DNA of 64,000 nt. Origin: Omphiscola glabra (Eukaryota; Mollusca; Gastropoda; Lymnaeidae). This document shows positions 35,622 through 47,844 of the stretch, one piece after another (positions within the stretch are counted from its first letter, which is position 1; every line of letters begins with the position of its first letter). Position numbers and translations under genes: made by a program. The stretch lies in NCBI GenBank assembly GCA_964017045.1, contig OZ024807.1, forward strand, positions 15,427,941-15,491,940, read 5' to 3'. The notes beneath the pieces are model-generated. The model was not told where the DNA came from. It searched no databases and worked only from the letters and a program-made list of their open reading frames with translations.

Positions 35622-36245
35622 CTGGATCACTTCATTGAGGGGACCATATCACTTCATTGAGGGGACCATATCACTTCATTGAGGGGACCATATCACTTCA
35701 TTGTGGGGTCCTTATCACTTCAGTGTGGGGACCATATCACTTCATTAAGGGGACCATATCACTTCAGTGTGGGGACCATATAACTTCATTTTTGGGACCA
35801 TATCACTTCATTGAAGGGGACCATATCACTTCATTCAGGAGAACATATCACTTCAGTGTCGGAACCATATCATTTCATTGTGGGGACCATATCACTTCAA
35901 TGTGGGGAACATATCATTCCAGTGTGGGGACCATATCATTCCAGTGTGGGGGCCATTTCACTTCAGAGTGGGGATCATATCACTTCATTGTGGTGATCAT
36001 AACACTTCATTGAGAGGACCATATCACTTTAGTGTGGGGATCATATCACTTCATTGAGGGGACCATATCACTTCAGTGTGAGGACGATATCACGTCATTG
36101 TGGGGTCCTTGTCGATTCATAGTGGGGACCATCATCTGATCGTCACAGTCCATGGGCATATCACATCATGTTGGGGACCATAATCTGAAAGTCTAAGTCC
36201 GTGAGCAATATCACTTCATTGTGGGGACCATATTCTGAAAGCCTT
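35622..36245. repeat. 22-bp minisatellite, about 22 copies
   Basis: Core accatatcacttcattgagg gg; degenerate after about 36060. Confidence 0.9.
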
Positions 36246-36670
36246 AGTCCATGGGCATGGATATTATGTAGATGGGGGCTTTTGCTATTCAGATACCTAA
36301 CTGCATTTTTTTTCAAGCATTTCAAAGAGATTAGAATCAAAATTTCTCAATGACCTTTGCCAATGAGTTCAAGACGGCACTCACAATAAAGTTTTCAATC
36401 ACCTGTGTCGGACTATGACTTCCGTTCCTTGTAGTGTCGCCCGCAAACGGTTGTGTTTGGTAGATAGATAAACACGAGCATGAATACCATTACATAATAA
36501 TGAACATATTTAAAAGCTGTAATGGAGAAATTTTGATTAAAGACTAGTTTTTATTTAATGCGTTCATGTCATAGCTAAACTCTTAAATATGTGATTTACA
36601 TTCATTTCCCCTGTCTTGTGTTTTGGTAAAAGGAATGATCACTGAAAAACTTAAAGAGAGACAAACCGGG
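36246..36670. other. Single-copy spacer
   Basis: No feature recognised. Confidence 0.5.
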
Positions 36671-36671
36671 C

Positions 36672-36830
36672 CTTCTGGTGTAAGTGACATCCTATCAGGG
36701 TACAAGTGACATCCTATCAGGGTACAAGGGACATCCTATCAGGGTGTAAGTGATAACCTATCCTGGTGTAAGTGACAGCCTATCCTGGTGTAAGCAGCAT
36801 CCTATCCTGGTGTAAGCAACATCCTAACCG
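36672..36830. repeat. 22-bp repeat, about 7 copies
   Basis: Core gtaagtgacatcctatcagg gt. Confidence 0.9.
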
Positions 36831-36936
36831 GCCTATGACTATACCATTATATTTTGGGCACTTCCGTAAATTATGATATCTATTAGATATATGATATTGC
36901 CTCTAAAGTTTTCACAAAGAAATTCATACACTAGAG

Positions 36937-37131
36937 CAGCTGTTCTCAACCTGTGGGTCGCGACCCCTTAAGGGGTCAAACGACCCTTTCCCCAGGGGTC
37001 GCCAAGACCATCGGAAAACACATACTCTACAGTTATGAAATAGCAACGAAAATAATTTTGTGGCTGGGGGTCCCCACAACACGAGGAACTGTATTAAAGG
37101 GCCGCGGCATTAGGAAAGTTCAGATCCACTT
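36937..37131. mobile_element. SPIN-like hAT MITE (195 bp) with 8-bp TSD
   Basis: Starts cagctgttctcaacctgtgg and runs through gaccatcggaaaacacata and gccgcggcattaggaaagtt. Perfect duplication cactagag at 36929-36936 and 37132-37139. The right end is mutated (cagatccactt). Same orientation as the 4319 copy. Confidence 0.9.
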
Positions 37132-37139
37132 CACTAGAG

Positions 37140-38210
37140 AACTTAAATATCGATTCGCGAGTTAATGTGGTTTGGTTGGAACTTTATAAATTTTAAATAA
37201 AATTACACAAGTTTTAGATACACATGAATTAATCGTCTAACTAAATGGATCATCTTTACAAGTGACACTCATGTTTTGGATGCGATCTTTGCAAACGAGA
37301 CTTTTGCTTAACGCCCACTTATCAGACGTATCACGTCACCTGTGTTTAGATGCCATTGTAGATTGAAACGGGCCGCCGAATGAGGTCACGACAATTATAT
37401 TTTCTTCCGAACTAATAATTTTTTTCGCTCAATATATAACAAGGTCGAAGTATTTTAAGCGTCTCTGTCTTCCATCTGTGTTAATGCCATTATTTTATTA
37501 GTGCTGTCGGTGATGTGAGAACCACTGACTTCTTGAGTCTCCTCTACCTGTGGCTGATTAAAAGAACTAAACCTCTGAAAATAACTGTTGATTAAAGTCT
37601 GGGAGTTTGGTAGGAGAATGTGTCTGGGGGGGGGGGAGTGGAGGCGTCTTGGGGTGTTTAGGATCTAGATGATGCTGGGGAAAAAGTACGGTGTGGTGGG
37701 GTGAGGAATCAGTTGGGGAAAAAGTACGGTGGGGTGGGGTGAGGAATCAGTTGGGGAAAAAACAAGCCTTAATGAACAGATGAGAGAAACGAAAGTCTCA
37801 AGGGGAGACTAGATTGGGAAAAGGGAGGTAAGATAGATCAGGTAGTTTATCTTATCCATCAAGTGTCAGCTGATGGGAGTTATAGAACTTGGCAGGGTAG
37901 GACAACTCTAAACGAGTTTTTCGGTGATTTTTTTTTTCTTTTCCGTTATTGTTTTGTTCTTTTGTGGTTACTGGCAGTTGTTTTGTTTTTGTATGGGTAA
38001 CACAAAGCAGATAGAAAATATGGACTCTATGATGAAAACATGGGGAGAGGTGAGCCTCATACCGGGAATATTACTACAAGTGAATTATTACTACATGAAA
38101 ATTATTACTAGTCACATATTTCCCTTTTTTAAACTCACAATAAACTATCATTTATTCTTGACATTGTATGATAGTGTTGCGCAAGAATGTATCATGTGTT
38201 GAGGTCTAAG
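37140..38210. other. Single-copy stretch with a 42-bp duplication
   Basis: ggggaaaaagtacggtgtgg with following bases is duplicated at about 37676-37760. Poly-G at 37627. No gene recognised. Confidence 0.5.
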
Positions 38211-38218
38211 GTTTAGGG

Positions 38219-38415
38219 CAGTGGTCGGAAAAGTCATTAGTCAAAAGATCCAGAAGTCAGCAGCAGCACGATTCATTTTTTATTTTATTGTTTGAGAGCC
38301 CAATTTCTTTTCACGAACCTGTCAAGATCCGTGTTTTTCGGAGTCAAACCCGATTTATGGCCGACTGGCCGAGCAGCACTCAGGTCGCTGAAGAGCCGCG
38401 AATAGCCGACCATTG
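38219..38415. mobile_element. hAT-like MITE, cagtggtcgg family (197 bp)
   Basis: Starts cagtggtcggaaaagtcatt and ends cgaatagccgaccattg. Flanks gtttaggg and gtttaggc match at 7 of 8 bases. The interior shares gtttttcggagtcaaa and actggccgagc with 53451-53666. Confidence 0.8.
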
Positions 38416-38534
38416 GTTTAGGCAAAAGAGTTAAAAATTGTTTGCTGTGGTAAAATGACGACAGCCCGTACAACATTTTGTAGTTTATCCTGACGCATGG
38501 CGTTCAAACATCCCCACACTAATATCAGGAGTTG

Positions 38535-38765
38535 AACTAGGACAGCATCACCCTTCATTAGGACAACATCACCCTTCATTAGGACAACATCACCCCTCTT
38601 TCGGACATCTTCCTCCATTAGGACAACATCACCTTTCATTAGGACAACATCACCCCTCTTTCGGACATCTCCCTCCATTAGGACAACATCGCCCTTCATT
38701 AGGACAACATCACCCTTCATTAGAACAACATCACGCTTCATTAGGACAACATCATCATTCATATC
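38535..38765. repeat. 21-bp repeat, about 10 copies
   Basis: Unit acatcacccttcattaggac plus a, with interspersed cctctttcgg variants. Confidence 0.9.
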
Positions 38766-38769
38766 AGCA

Positions 38770-39275
38770 CTCACATGAGACCAGTGCCCCGCAACAATTT
38801 CATACAAGTTCTCACATTAGACCAGTGCCCCGCAAGAATTAATCCAGTGCACCTCAACAATTTCATACAAGTACTCAGATTAGTCCTGTGCCCCGCAACA
38901 ATTTCATACAAGTACTAACACAAGACCAGTGCCCCGTAACAATTTCATACAAGTACTAACATGAGAACAGTGCCCCGCAACAATTTCATACAAGTACTAA
39001 CATGAGAACAGTGCCCCGTAACAATTTCATACAAGTACTAACACCAGACCAGTGCCCCGTAACAATTTCATACAAGTACTAACATGAGAACAGTGCCCCG
39101 CAACAATTTCATACAAGTACTAACATGAGAACAGTGCCCCGCAACAATTTCATACAAGTACTAACATGAGAACAGTGCCCCGTAACAATTTCATACAAGT
39201 ACTAACACCAGACCAGTGCCCCGTAACAATTTCATACAAGTACTAACACGGGAACAGTGCCCCGTAACAATTTTT
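38770..39275. repeat. 41-bp minisatellite, about 12 copies
   Basis: Core gtgccccgcaacaatttcat followed by acaagtactaacatgagaac. Confidence 0.95.
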
Positions 39276-39621
39276 TCCTTCTCTTTTATCCTTCCCAAAA
39301 TCCTAAGGCACCCCAAAAATTAAAATTAACAAAATAAAATGCATATGTGTCTAAAATGTGGCTCAATAATATTATCTGTTAAAGAAAATCGAATTTTCGA
39401 ATCTGATCATTCGATGTCTTCCAAGCACGACCACTTGTACTTGTTTTACCAAAAGACACTGTTCGGAAACAGTTAACATGAAAGCCAGGGGAAATTTTAT
39501 ACATTTTTTTTTGCTGAAGTGCAACAATGGTTTCCTGGAAATTTTGAGATTATTATACTCATTTAAAAAAAAAAGATACGTAGTTTAACGTCAGTGAACT
39601 CAAATGTCAGCGTCCAAGGCA
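39276..39621. other. AT-rich single-copy spacer
   Basis: No feature recognised. Confidence 0.5.
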
Positions 39622-39629
39622 TTCGTACA

Positions 39630-39811
39630 CAGGGCCGGCCTTAGCCCATTGCAACCTATGCGGCCGTCCCCGCACTTTTATAGGCCCCGCCCCGAATTTA
39701 TTTTCTAATACAAAATCTTAATTTTCACTTATTATCCTTATTCCTACCCGGAAAGGGCCCACCGCGCAATCCGTTTCGCATAGGGCCCCGCAATTGTTAG
39801 GGTCGGCCCTG
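39630..39811. mobile_element. hAT-like MITE, cagggccggcc family (182 bp) with 8-bp TSD
   Basis: Starts cagggccggccttagcccat and ends gttagggtcggccctg. Perfect duplication ttcgtaca at 39622-39629 and 39812-39819. Inverted relative to the copy at 25483. Confidence 0.92.
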
Positions 39812-39819
39812 TTCGTACA

Positions 39820-41110
39820 TATTTCTATAAAATAATCTGTTAAACTAGAGAAAAGTTTGATGGCCGCGAAATCAGTGTGTAAAAAAACCAAAAAGTATCG
39901 GTACAATTTCTATTGCATCAGTGTAAGACGTAGTCAATGAAAGAACTAAAAGGCCCGGATTTTCAGTGAAGTTGGCAAGGATGTTTCTTGACGAACATTT
40001 TGTGTCCTGCCACCAAACGTCGCGCTACTCCGTCAGCCATGTTTAAGTTCATCGGTGCGTCCACGTTCAGACATGTCATTTTAATTTTTAGTTAACCCTG
40101 GTGGTAAAAAAAAATAAAAATAATAAAAATAATAAATACATTATTGTTTTTTTGTTTTTTTTCCACACATGAAACTGGCCATGTTTGATCTTTCCTCAAT
40201 ATTTCTGTGAGCCATCGCTGCGAACAGTAAAACAAGTAATATTTATTTTACCGTGATTTAAAAATACGGCACACAATGCATCGTCTCGCGGCACATCAGT
40301 GTGCCGCAGACACCAGTGTGCTGCGGCACGCCTATCATCGTCTCGCGGCACACCGGTTTCGGAGTTCTGCATTAAACAACATTCATCTTTTAAAAAAAGG
40401 CCATCCGTTAGACAACATTTGTCATACAATAGCATAGGCACATACGTTAGACGCCATCAATCATACACAATCCATCATACACAATCCATCATACACCATA
40501 TAAACCTATACGTTAGGGAGAAGAAAGAGAGACGGTGACGTGTTTAAATTTCCCGGGCTTTTTCATCTCGCCCCCAAATCTCGTGAAACATCATCCCGCC
40601 GAGCTTACGGACGAGACGCTAGCCGCGTGATAAGACGGCTTTCAAGAAGTACACATAAATAAATGATTTTCTCCCATAATACACCACACCTGTGTGATAA
40701 ATGTCCAATGACTTCCTTACACCAGCTTACACCCACCTTACATTACAGGTGATTCCGTGTTACGCGTCTGATATACGGACCAGATTCAGCAGTGATCCTG
40801 AAATTGGGGTAGATTTCAGAGCAACTCCGAGTTCAAACTTAAACTTGAGACAGGGGGGTGAAGCAGGGACGTTTGCTAACAAAACAACTGATTGGCTCTT
40901 GTTGAAAAACACACGGGGAAAGGGGCAGGCCACACGGACCATTCAGTTGGATGATCTGGTCTACGCCGAAGAGACAGAATTGCTGTCCGCCTAATTTCAA
41001 GATGCCCATGAAACGACAGGGAACATCTGAAACCTCATGTCTCAAAGAAAACTTGGATGAAACAATTATTTTTAAAAAGTAAAATGCTTCGCATTGACTA
41101 ACCTAACAAT
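39820..41110. other. Single-copy stretch, one weak coding candidate
   Basis: The plus ORF 40701-40994 (97 codons) has an acceptor-like cttacattacag at about 40738-40749 and no repeats, but no recognised domain and no clear donor. Short duplications of atcatacacaatcc lie at about 40460-40500. Confidence 0.35.
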
Positions 41111-41111
41111 A

Positions 41112-41598
41112 TCCCCGTCTGGTAAAGATGTAGAGACACAGAGGTCAGGTAGACAATGCCTCTAGTAAAGATGTAGAGACAAAGAGGTCAGGTAGACAAT
41201 GCCTCTAGTAAAGATGTAGAGGCAAAGAGGTCAGGTAGGCCACGCCTCTAGGAAAGATGTAGAGACACAGAGGTCAGGTAGACAATGCCTCTAGTACAGA
41301 TGTATAGACAAAGAGGTCAGGTAGGCCACGACTCTAGTAAAGATGTGGAGAGACAGAGAGCAGGTAGACCACGCCTCTAGTAAAGATGTGGAGACACAGA
41401 GAGCAGGTAGACCACGCCTCTAGTAAAGATGTAGAGACACAGAGATCAGGTAGACCACGCCTCTAGTAAAGATGTAGAGACACAGAGATCAGGTAGACCA
41501 CGCCTCTAGTAAAGATGTAGAGACACAGAGATCAGGTAGACCACGCCTCTAGTAAAGATGTAGAGACACAGAGATCAGGTAGACCACGCCTCTAGCAC
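41112..41598. repeat. 43-bp minisatellite, about 11 copies
   Basis: Core ctctagtaaagatgtagaga followed by cacagagatcaggtagaccacgc. Right copies are nearly identical, left ones diverged. Confidence 0.95.
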
Positions 41599-41851
41599 GT
41601 GACAGTCACGAGTTCAAAATTCAATTTCACCAAGATAATCTGGGATACTTGATGGCACAAGATATAAATCTAACATTAAATCATCCAGACATGGATTTAT
41701 GGATTTGAGACATGTATTTATATGTATTAGATTTATATTTAATGTTAGAGAAAGAAAGAGGCGGGGGGAGAGAGAGGGGGATAGAGAGAGATAGTAATAG
41801 AGAGCGAAATAAAAAGAAGGACTGAGAGAGTAAGAGGGAGAGAAAGATGTG

Positions 41852-41888
<37 letters not shown>

Positions 41889-42509
41889 AGAGAGAGAGAA
41901 TATATTGAGAGAGATGGGGAATAGAGAGAGGGGGATATATTTATATAATATATTTATGTACAGAGAGAGAAAGGGACAGAGAGAGAGAGAGAGAGAGAGA
42001 AATGGAAAGAAAGAGAGAGAGTATTACTAAAGAAGACTGGGTAAATCGAATTAACTCCATTATTTCCGTAATTACCAATGATTGAGATCATAGAAAACTC
42101 GATCTTACACATATTAAATGAGGTAGCTCTAATTTTAAGAAAACATCCTCATCAAATTAATTCACGTGACATCAGGTAGTAGTGATGGCTACAACAATGG
42201 TGCAAGGCTTCTTAAAACTTGAAATCTGTGGACGCCTTAAAGATAATGGTGGGAGTCTGAGACGAAAATAATTTGAGAACATCTATTTTTCTCAAACTGA
42301 ATTTGAAAATAACGTGAGTTGTAAGCATGCCGGGGCAACATCTGGGTTCACTTGGTTCAGCAAAGGTAAGGTTGCCAGTGGTGAAATACAAGATCAAATA
42401 TCTTGTTACTGGGATCAAGAGTCGAGCTCCATCAAATATTTTTTTCCAAATATGAAAAAAAAGAAACCTAAAAAAAAAACCAACAAACAAACTTTTACCA
42501 GAATTTCGT
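41599..42509. repeat. GA, TA and GT microsatellites within single-copy DNA
   Basis: GA-rich simple repeats at about 41745-42025, with (TA)n and (GT)n at 41851-41889. 42026-42509 is unique, with poly-A near 42455-42480. Confidence 0.85.
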
Positions 42510-42832
42510 GACTCCGCGACACCCTGACGCAGTGATTCCCTGACTCCGTGACTCCCTGACTCTGTGACTCCGTGACTCCCTTACTCCGTGGCTCCGTGAC
42601 TCCCTTACTCCCTTACTCCGTGATTCCCTGAATCCATGACTCCCCGACTCCGTGATTCCCCGACTTCCCGACTCCTTGACTCCGTGACTCCCTTAATCCC
42701 TTACTCCGTGACTCCCTGACTCCTTGATTCCCTGACTCCTTGATTCCCTGACTCCGTGATTCCCCGACTCCCTGACTCCCTGATTCCATGACTCACTGAC
42801 TCCCTGATTCCATGACTCCCTGACTCCGTACT
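42510..42832. repeat. 8-bp repeat, about 40 copies
   Basis: Units tgactccc, tgactccg and tgattccc. Confidence 0.95.
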
Positions 42833-43569
42833 TGTGATTTTGTGTGTTTTATAAGATTTGCCGACAATGAGATGGTCGATGCACATGAATGCAGCATGTC
42901 TTTCACAAGTCTCGTGGCATAAATATGTAATGAGCCTCCTTCGGCTGAGACGGGCCGCACTCCTTGACTAATTGCTGCACTCGGCTAACCTCGACCGTGA
43001 CGACTTACGTCGGTTAGGTCTTGATGACTCGTGGCATTGAACGCGTGCTGACGAGATTCAACGACTCGTGGGTTATCACCGTGAGTTAAATATAGACTTT
43101 TTTTTTTTAATAGTCAGTGTAGATAAAAGTTGACATTGTTGGACGGAGCACAAGGGCAAGAAAAGAAAGTCTGAGTGGAATTCTAAAAATATAGCAGTGA
43201 GAGAAAATATGATAGATATCTGTTGTTTTTTTCTTTTTGACGAAAAAAAAATAACTTTTCGGTGTAATTTTCTTTCAGTGAGTGGATCTTAGTGGTATAA
43301 CCACACCATGAGCCTGCGATAAGACTATAGAGAGCTGGAAAAATACACTCAAACTAAATGGAATCCGGCAAATTTTCTGACATCTAATACAAATTTCAGC
43401 AAAGGATCTGAATCTTCAAAAAAATCTGTGTCATTTGGTCGAATTACATAAACCATGTTAGTCACACTTATGCTGAATCTTACGAAAATTAAGTGGCAAA
43501 ATGGATATAACAATTTGTGGCACCCGACCTTGAGACGATGGTGTAGTTCCTGTATTATTTTCCATTTGA
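42833..43569. other. Single-copy stretch with a GC-rich island
   Basis: 42880-43090 is rich in CG and short palindromes (cgtgacgacttacgtcgg) in otherwise AT-rich DNA; possibly regulatory. No coding exon found. Confidence 0.3.
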
Positions 43570-44145
43570 AATCGCATTGTGTATTGTGCTAATTGGCGTA
43601 CATGGTGAGTGTGTATTGTGCTTATTGGAGTACATGGTGCGTGTGTTGTGTTTTGGAGTACATGGTGAGTGTGTATTGTGCTTATTGGAGTACATGGTGA
43701 GTGTGTATTGTGCTAATTGGAGTACATGGTGAGTGTGTATTGTGTTTTGTAGTACATGGTGAGTGTGTATTGTGTTTTGTAGTACATGGTGAGTGTGTAT
43801 TGTGTTTTGTAGTACATGGTGAGTGTGTATTGTGCTAATTGGAGTACATGGTGAGTGTGTATTGTGCTAATTGGAGTATATGGTGAGTGTGTATTGTGCT
43901 AATTGGAGTACATGGTGAGTGTGCATTGTGCTAATTGGAGCACATGGTGAGTGTGTATTGTGCTAATTGGAGTACATGGTGAGTGTGTATTGTGCTAATT
44001 GGAGTACATGGTGAGTGTGTATTGTGTTTTGTAGTACATGGTGAGTGTGTATTGTGCTAATTGGAGTACATGGTGAGTGTGTATTGTGCTAATTGGAGTA
44101 CATGGTGAGTGTGTATTGTGCTAATTGGAGTACATGGTGAGTGTT
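43570..44145. repeat. 32-bp minisatellite, about 19 copies
   Basis: Core gtgtgtattgtgctaattgg followed by agtacatggtga; a shorter gtgttttgtag variant alternates. Confidence 0.95.
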
Positions 44146-44978
44146 CTTTGAGCTTTAAGCACTTGGACAAAAATGTCCCTGTCACCATATCTATTTCGAT
44201 GCAGTGTTTTCCTTTTTATTTGTGTTGTGTTCGGGTGTTTGATTTCAGGGGGTGGGGGTGTGTGTTTGTGTGGAGAGTGGGCATTTATTTCCTGGTTTCG
44301 GCGCTTAAAAAAAAAAAAAAAAATAAGAAAAAAAAAAACAAACAAAAGAATATTTAAAAAAATCTGACTAAATGCATGGAATTAATCATGCCACGTTTCA
44401 TTACTCCATATGATGGATCGCCTCTCACACATAATAGTGCAGCGATAGTAACACGGGGAATGTGACCGAACAAAGGAATGGGGAGGAAAAGAGAAAAGGG
44501 AAGTGGGGGGGGGGGGGAGAGAAGAAAAACAGTCTGCTACTGGTAGCCTATGAAGCGCAACACCACGTCATTGTCCCATCAATTCCATTACGGCGGTGGC
44601 TCGAATAATGCGCGCGGGACGGCTAAATCTGGGCACAGCTATTGACGAATCCATCATTACCAAGCGGCAACCGTATAAAAATGCCACTTTGCTTATGGCA
44701 TTAATTGAGCGGCGCATTGGATGCATGGTGTTTGTATAGGAGCCATGTTGGCCAGGTTTTTACAGCGCGGCCGGCCAAACTGAAAGCAAGGTTTGGGTAC
44801 TGTGACTGGTTTTGAAATAAAGCTATGAGAGCTCAGTGGTTCCCATCCATTGCAAAAAAGTGTGCATTTATCTATTTTAATGAGAATGGCGCCGCTTCAT
44901 TAATTGTGGGATCTATTTTTCTTAAAAGTGACTCTTAAAAGTAAAAATAATTAAGTCACATCAACTAAGTCAACATCA
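44146..44978. other. Single-copy stretch with candidate regulatory island 44540-44800
   Basis: After poly-A at 44307 and poly-G at 44507, 44540-44800 is GC-balanced and repeat-free, with TATAAAAA at 44674, attaattgagcg and gccatgttgg. It looks like an enhancer or promoter rather than an exon. Confidence 0.3.
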
Positions 44979-45168
44979 CAGTGGCGTAGCGAGCTTAACT
45001 CGCGCCCGGGGCACAATACCTTTTTAGCGCCCCCAATACCTTTTTAGCGACCCCCCCCCTATTCGAAAACCATACAATATTTTAGTAAAATATACCATTT
45101 GGCGCCCCTTTGTGAGTAGCGCCCGGGACATGATGCCCCCCCCCTTGCCCCCCATCACTACGCCACTG
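44979..45168. mobile_element. hAT-like MITE, cagtggcgtag family (190 bp) with 8-bp TSD
   Basis: Starts cagtggcgtagcgagctt and ends atcactacgccactg. Perfect duplication caacatca at 44971-44978 and 45169-45176. The subterminal gcgcccggg is inverted at gcgcccgggac. Confidence 0.92.
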
Positions 45169-45323
45169 CAACATCATATATGGGGGACGCTGTTGTAATA
45201 AAAACTAGGAATACTTAGATACATCCTTTCCATAGGTGATGTTTGACATTTCAATCCAATCCACTCCAACTATGGATATAAGTAAACAGTTACCGACTAC
45301 TGTTTGGACTAGGATCACCCAAC

Positions 45324-45512
45324 CAGGGGCGTGGCCAGCAAAATTTGCGCACGGGGATAGCCCGAATTTCGGACTTTTCCAAAAGGTGTATATTACTTAA
45401 ACATCTTTCCAAATGAAATATTACAATTTTTGCGCCCATTTGAACATGGTATACGAGGCGGGCGCCCCTTCACACTCCACCCCCCCCCCCTTTCTTTTTT
45501 CGCGAGGCCCTG
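45324..45512. mobile_element. Probable hAT-like MITE, caggggcgtggcc type (189 bp)
   Basis: Starts caggggcgtggccagcaaaa and ends cgcgaggccctg. Flanks cacccaac and aacacaac match at 6 of 8. Ends are only weakly inverted, so confidence is moderate. Confidence 0.5.
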
Positions 45513-45520
45513 AACACAAC

Positions 45521-46469
45521 TGTTAGGCAACCTTGACTCTACGGCGGCTGGGTTTTGGAAAGGGGGGTGGGGGATTAATTAGAAAGCAAATTTAAAATAA
45601 AGATTCCGCTATGATTTATATACGCAACAATCTGCAATAAATCAATAACTTACCTTAAGGGGGGGGGGGGGAGGAGATTGCAGGTGCTTCATATATAACA
45701 GTTGACGGGGAGGGGGGGAAGGAGTCAGATTAAACGGCGCTGCTGTCTTCACCCAACCTCAACTCCCCCTCCCTCCACCCCCTCCGGGTCTTAAAATTAA
45801 TCTCCAAGGAAAGCTACCAGAAGATTTAAAATAAAAGTGCGTCACCCTATTATTGATAGAGCGATGCACCCAACAGTTTCAGGGCGCCCCCAACAGTTTC
45901 AGGGCGCCCCCAGCAGGTTTCCCCGGAGCCGCATCTGCTAGAATCTCATTAATGAAAATTAGTCTCAACTTCACTTTCCTTATCAGAAATGATCAGGGCA
46001 TCACAGTTGAATCCCGGATCTAAATGCGGAAATGGGTCAACAGGGGATTTCCCCAGATCATTTCAAAATATTCTACAAATAGTTTAAACAACTCTCGCCC
46101 TCCCCTCCCCCCCCCCAAATAAAAGTAATTGAGCATTTTATAAATTGAAAGCATGTAAGAAAGAATACATGGGTTGGAGACTATCCACTCAAGTTAAGTG
46201 TGTATTTCAATGTTAACAGGTACAGAATACAATCATTCATAATCTTTAGATGGATAGATTGAATCATGGGCGCAAGCAGGGGGTAGCAAGTGGGAACAAA
46301 AAATGTCTCTCCTCCACCACCCCCCTTTTTTTTTTTTGGAATTGGCGAATACTTTCTCAAAATATTAAAAATGTGGGTGTCACAATAAGAACATTTTTTT
46401 CAAAATACTATTATTAACATTTTCAAGCTTCTAAAATTTATTTATTGCCTACTTACTCAATATTTCAAT
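45521..46469. other. Single-copy stretch with homopolymers
   Basis: Poly-G at 45660. ccaacagtttcagggcgccc is duplicated at 45869-45911. A MITE-like gggcgcaagcaggggg lies near 46268 without a partner. No gene. Confidence 0.5.
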
Positions 46470-47272
46470 CATATAGTCTACTACTATAGTCTACTACTAT
46501 AGCCTACTACTATAGCCTACTACTATAGCCTACTACTATAGCCTACTACTATAGCCTACTACTATAGCCTACTACTATAGCCTACTACTATAGTCTACTA
46601 CTATAGCCTACTACTATAGCCTACTACTATAGCCTACTACTATAGCCTACTACTATAGCCTACTACTATAGCCTACTACTACAGCCTACTACTATAGCCT
46701 ACTACTATAGCCTACTACTATAGCCTACTACTATAGCCTACTACTATAGCCTACTACTATAGCCTACTACTATAGCCTACTACTATAGCCTACTACTATA
46801 GCCTACTACTATAGCCTACTACTACAGCCTACTACTATAGCCTACTACTACAGCCTACTACTATAGCCTACTACTATAGCCTACTACTATAGTCTACTAC
46901 TACAGCCTTCTACTATAGCCTACTACTATAGCCTACTACTATAGCCTACTACTATAGCCTACTACTATAGCCTACTACTATAGCCTACTACTATAGTCTA
47001 CTACTACAGCCTTCTACTATAGCCTACTACTATAGCCTACTACTATAGCCTACTACTATAGCCTACTACAGCCAACTACTATAGCCTACTACTATAGCCT
47101 ACTACTATAGTCTACTACTATAGCCTACTACAGCCAACTACTACAGCCAACTACTATAGCCAACTACTATAGCCTACTACTATAGCCTACTACTATAGTC
47201 TACTACTATAGCCTACTACTACAGCCTTCTACTATAGCCTACTACTATAGTCTACTACAGCCAACTACTATG
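46470..47272. repeat. 13-bp minisatellite, about 61 copies
   Basis: Unit tactatagcctac with cagcc, tagtc and cttc variants; variant blocks recur, e.g. tctactactacagccttc near 46892 and 46996. Confidence 0.97.
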
Positions 47273-47444
47273 TAATGACATCATTGTGTCTTTGTTTACA
47301 TCCTCCGATGATTTGTTGACCCCCCTCCCACTTTTTAATGGACACCCATGCCCCCCCCCCCCCCTTTTTACAAAAAACTTTTGTGAAAGTCCATGGATAT
47401 ATTTTGTAAAATTAAAACGCGGCCTTATCGGGTTGTATCCTATA

Positions 47445-47555
47445 ATATGATCAATATATGAGTAAAATGATCAATATATGAGTAATATGATCAATATATG
47501 AGTAATATGATCAATATAATATGATCAATATAATATGATCAATATAAGAGTAATA
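47445..47555. repeat. About 20-bp AT-rich repeat, 5-6 copies
   Basis: Core atatgatcaatatatgagta. Confidence 0.9.
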
Positions 47556-47844
47556 TGACGCAGAGAGTTACCTGTGCCCTGTTTGTCACAATTTAAAATA
47601 CATTTTGCTCACACGGCCTACATTTGCCAAGTCGCGACCCTCAGCACACAAGCCCCCCAGGTTTGGAAACATTGGATTAACAGAACCCAAATACGTCACA
47701 CGAGGACCTTCATGAAGAAATATGAAGTCACGCAACTGGACAGCTGGCCATTGGTGATTATGCTGGTAACAAAGATAAGTTATAGATTCAATGCATGATC
47801 CAGAAATGGAATCAACACATCGAACAAAGCTATGGATGACCATT

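Noticed and set aside
41661..41749. Inverted repeat tctaacattaaat / atttaatgttaga
   Set aside because: Only 13 bp in AT-rich DNA with a 54-base loop and no TSD; likely chance or a decayed microsatellite edge.
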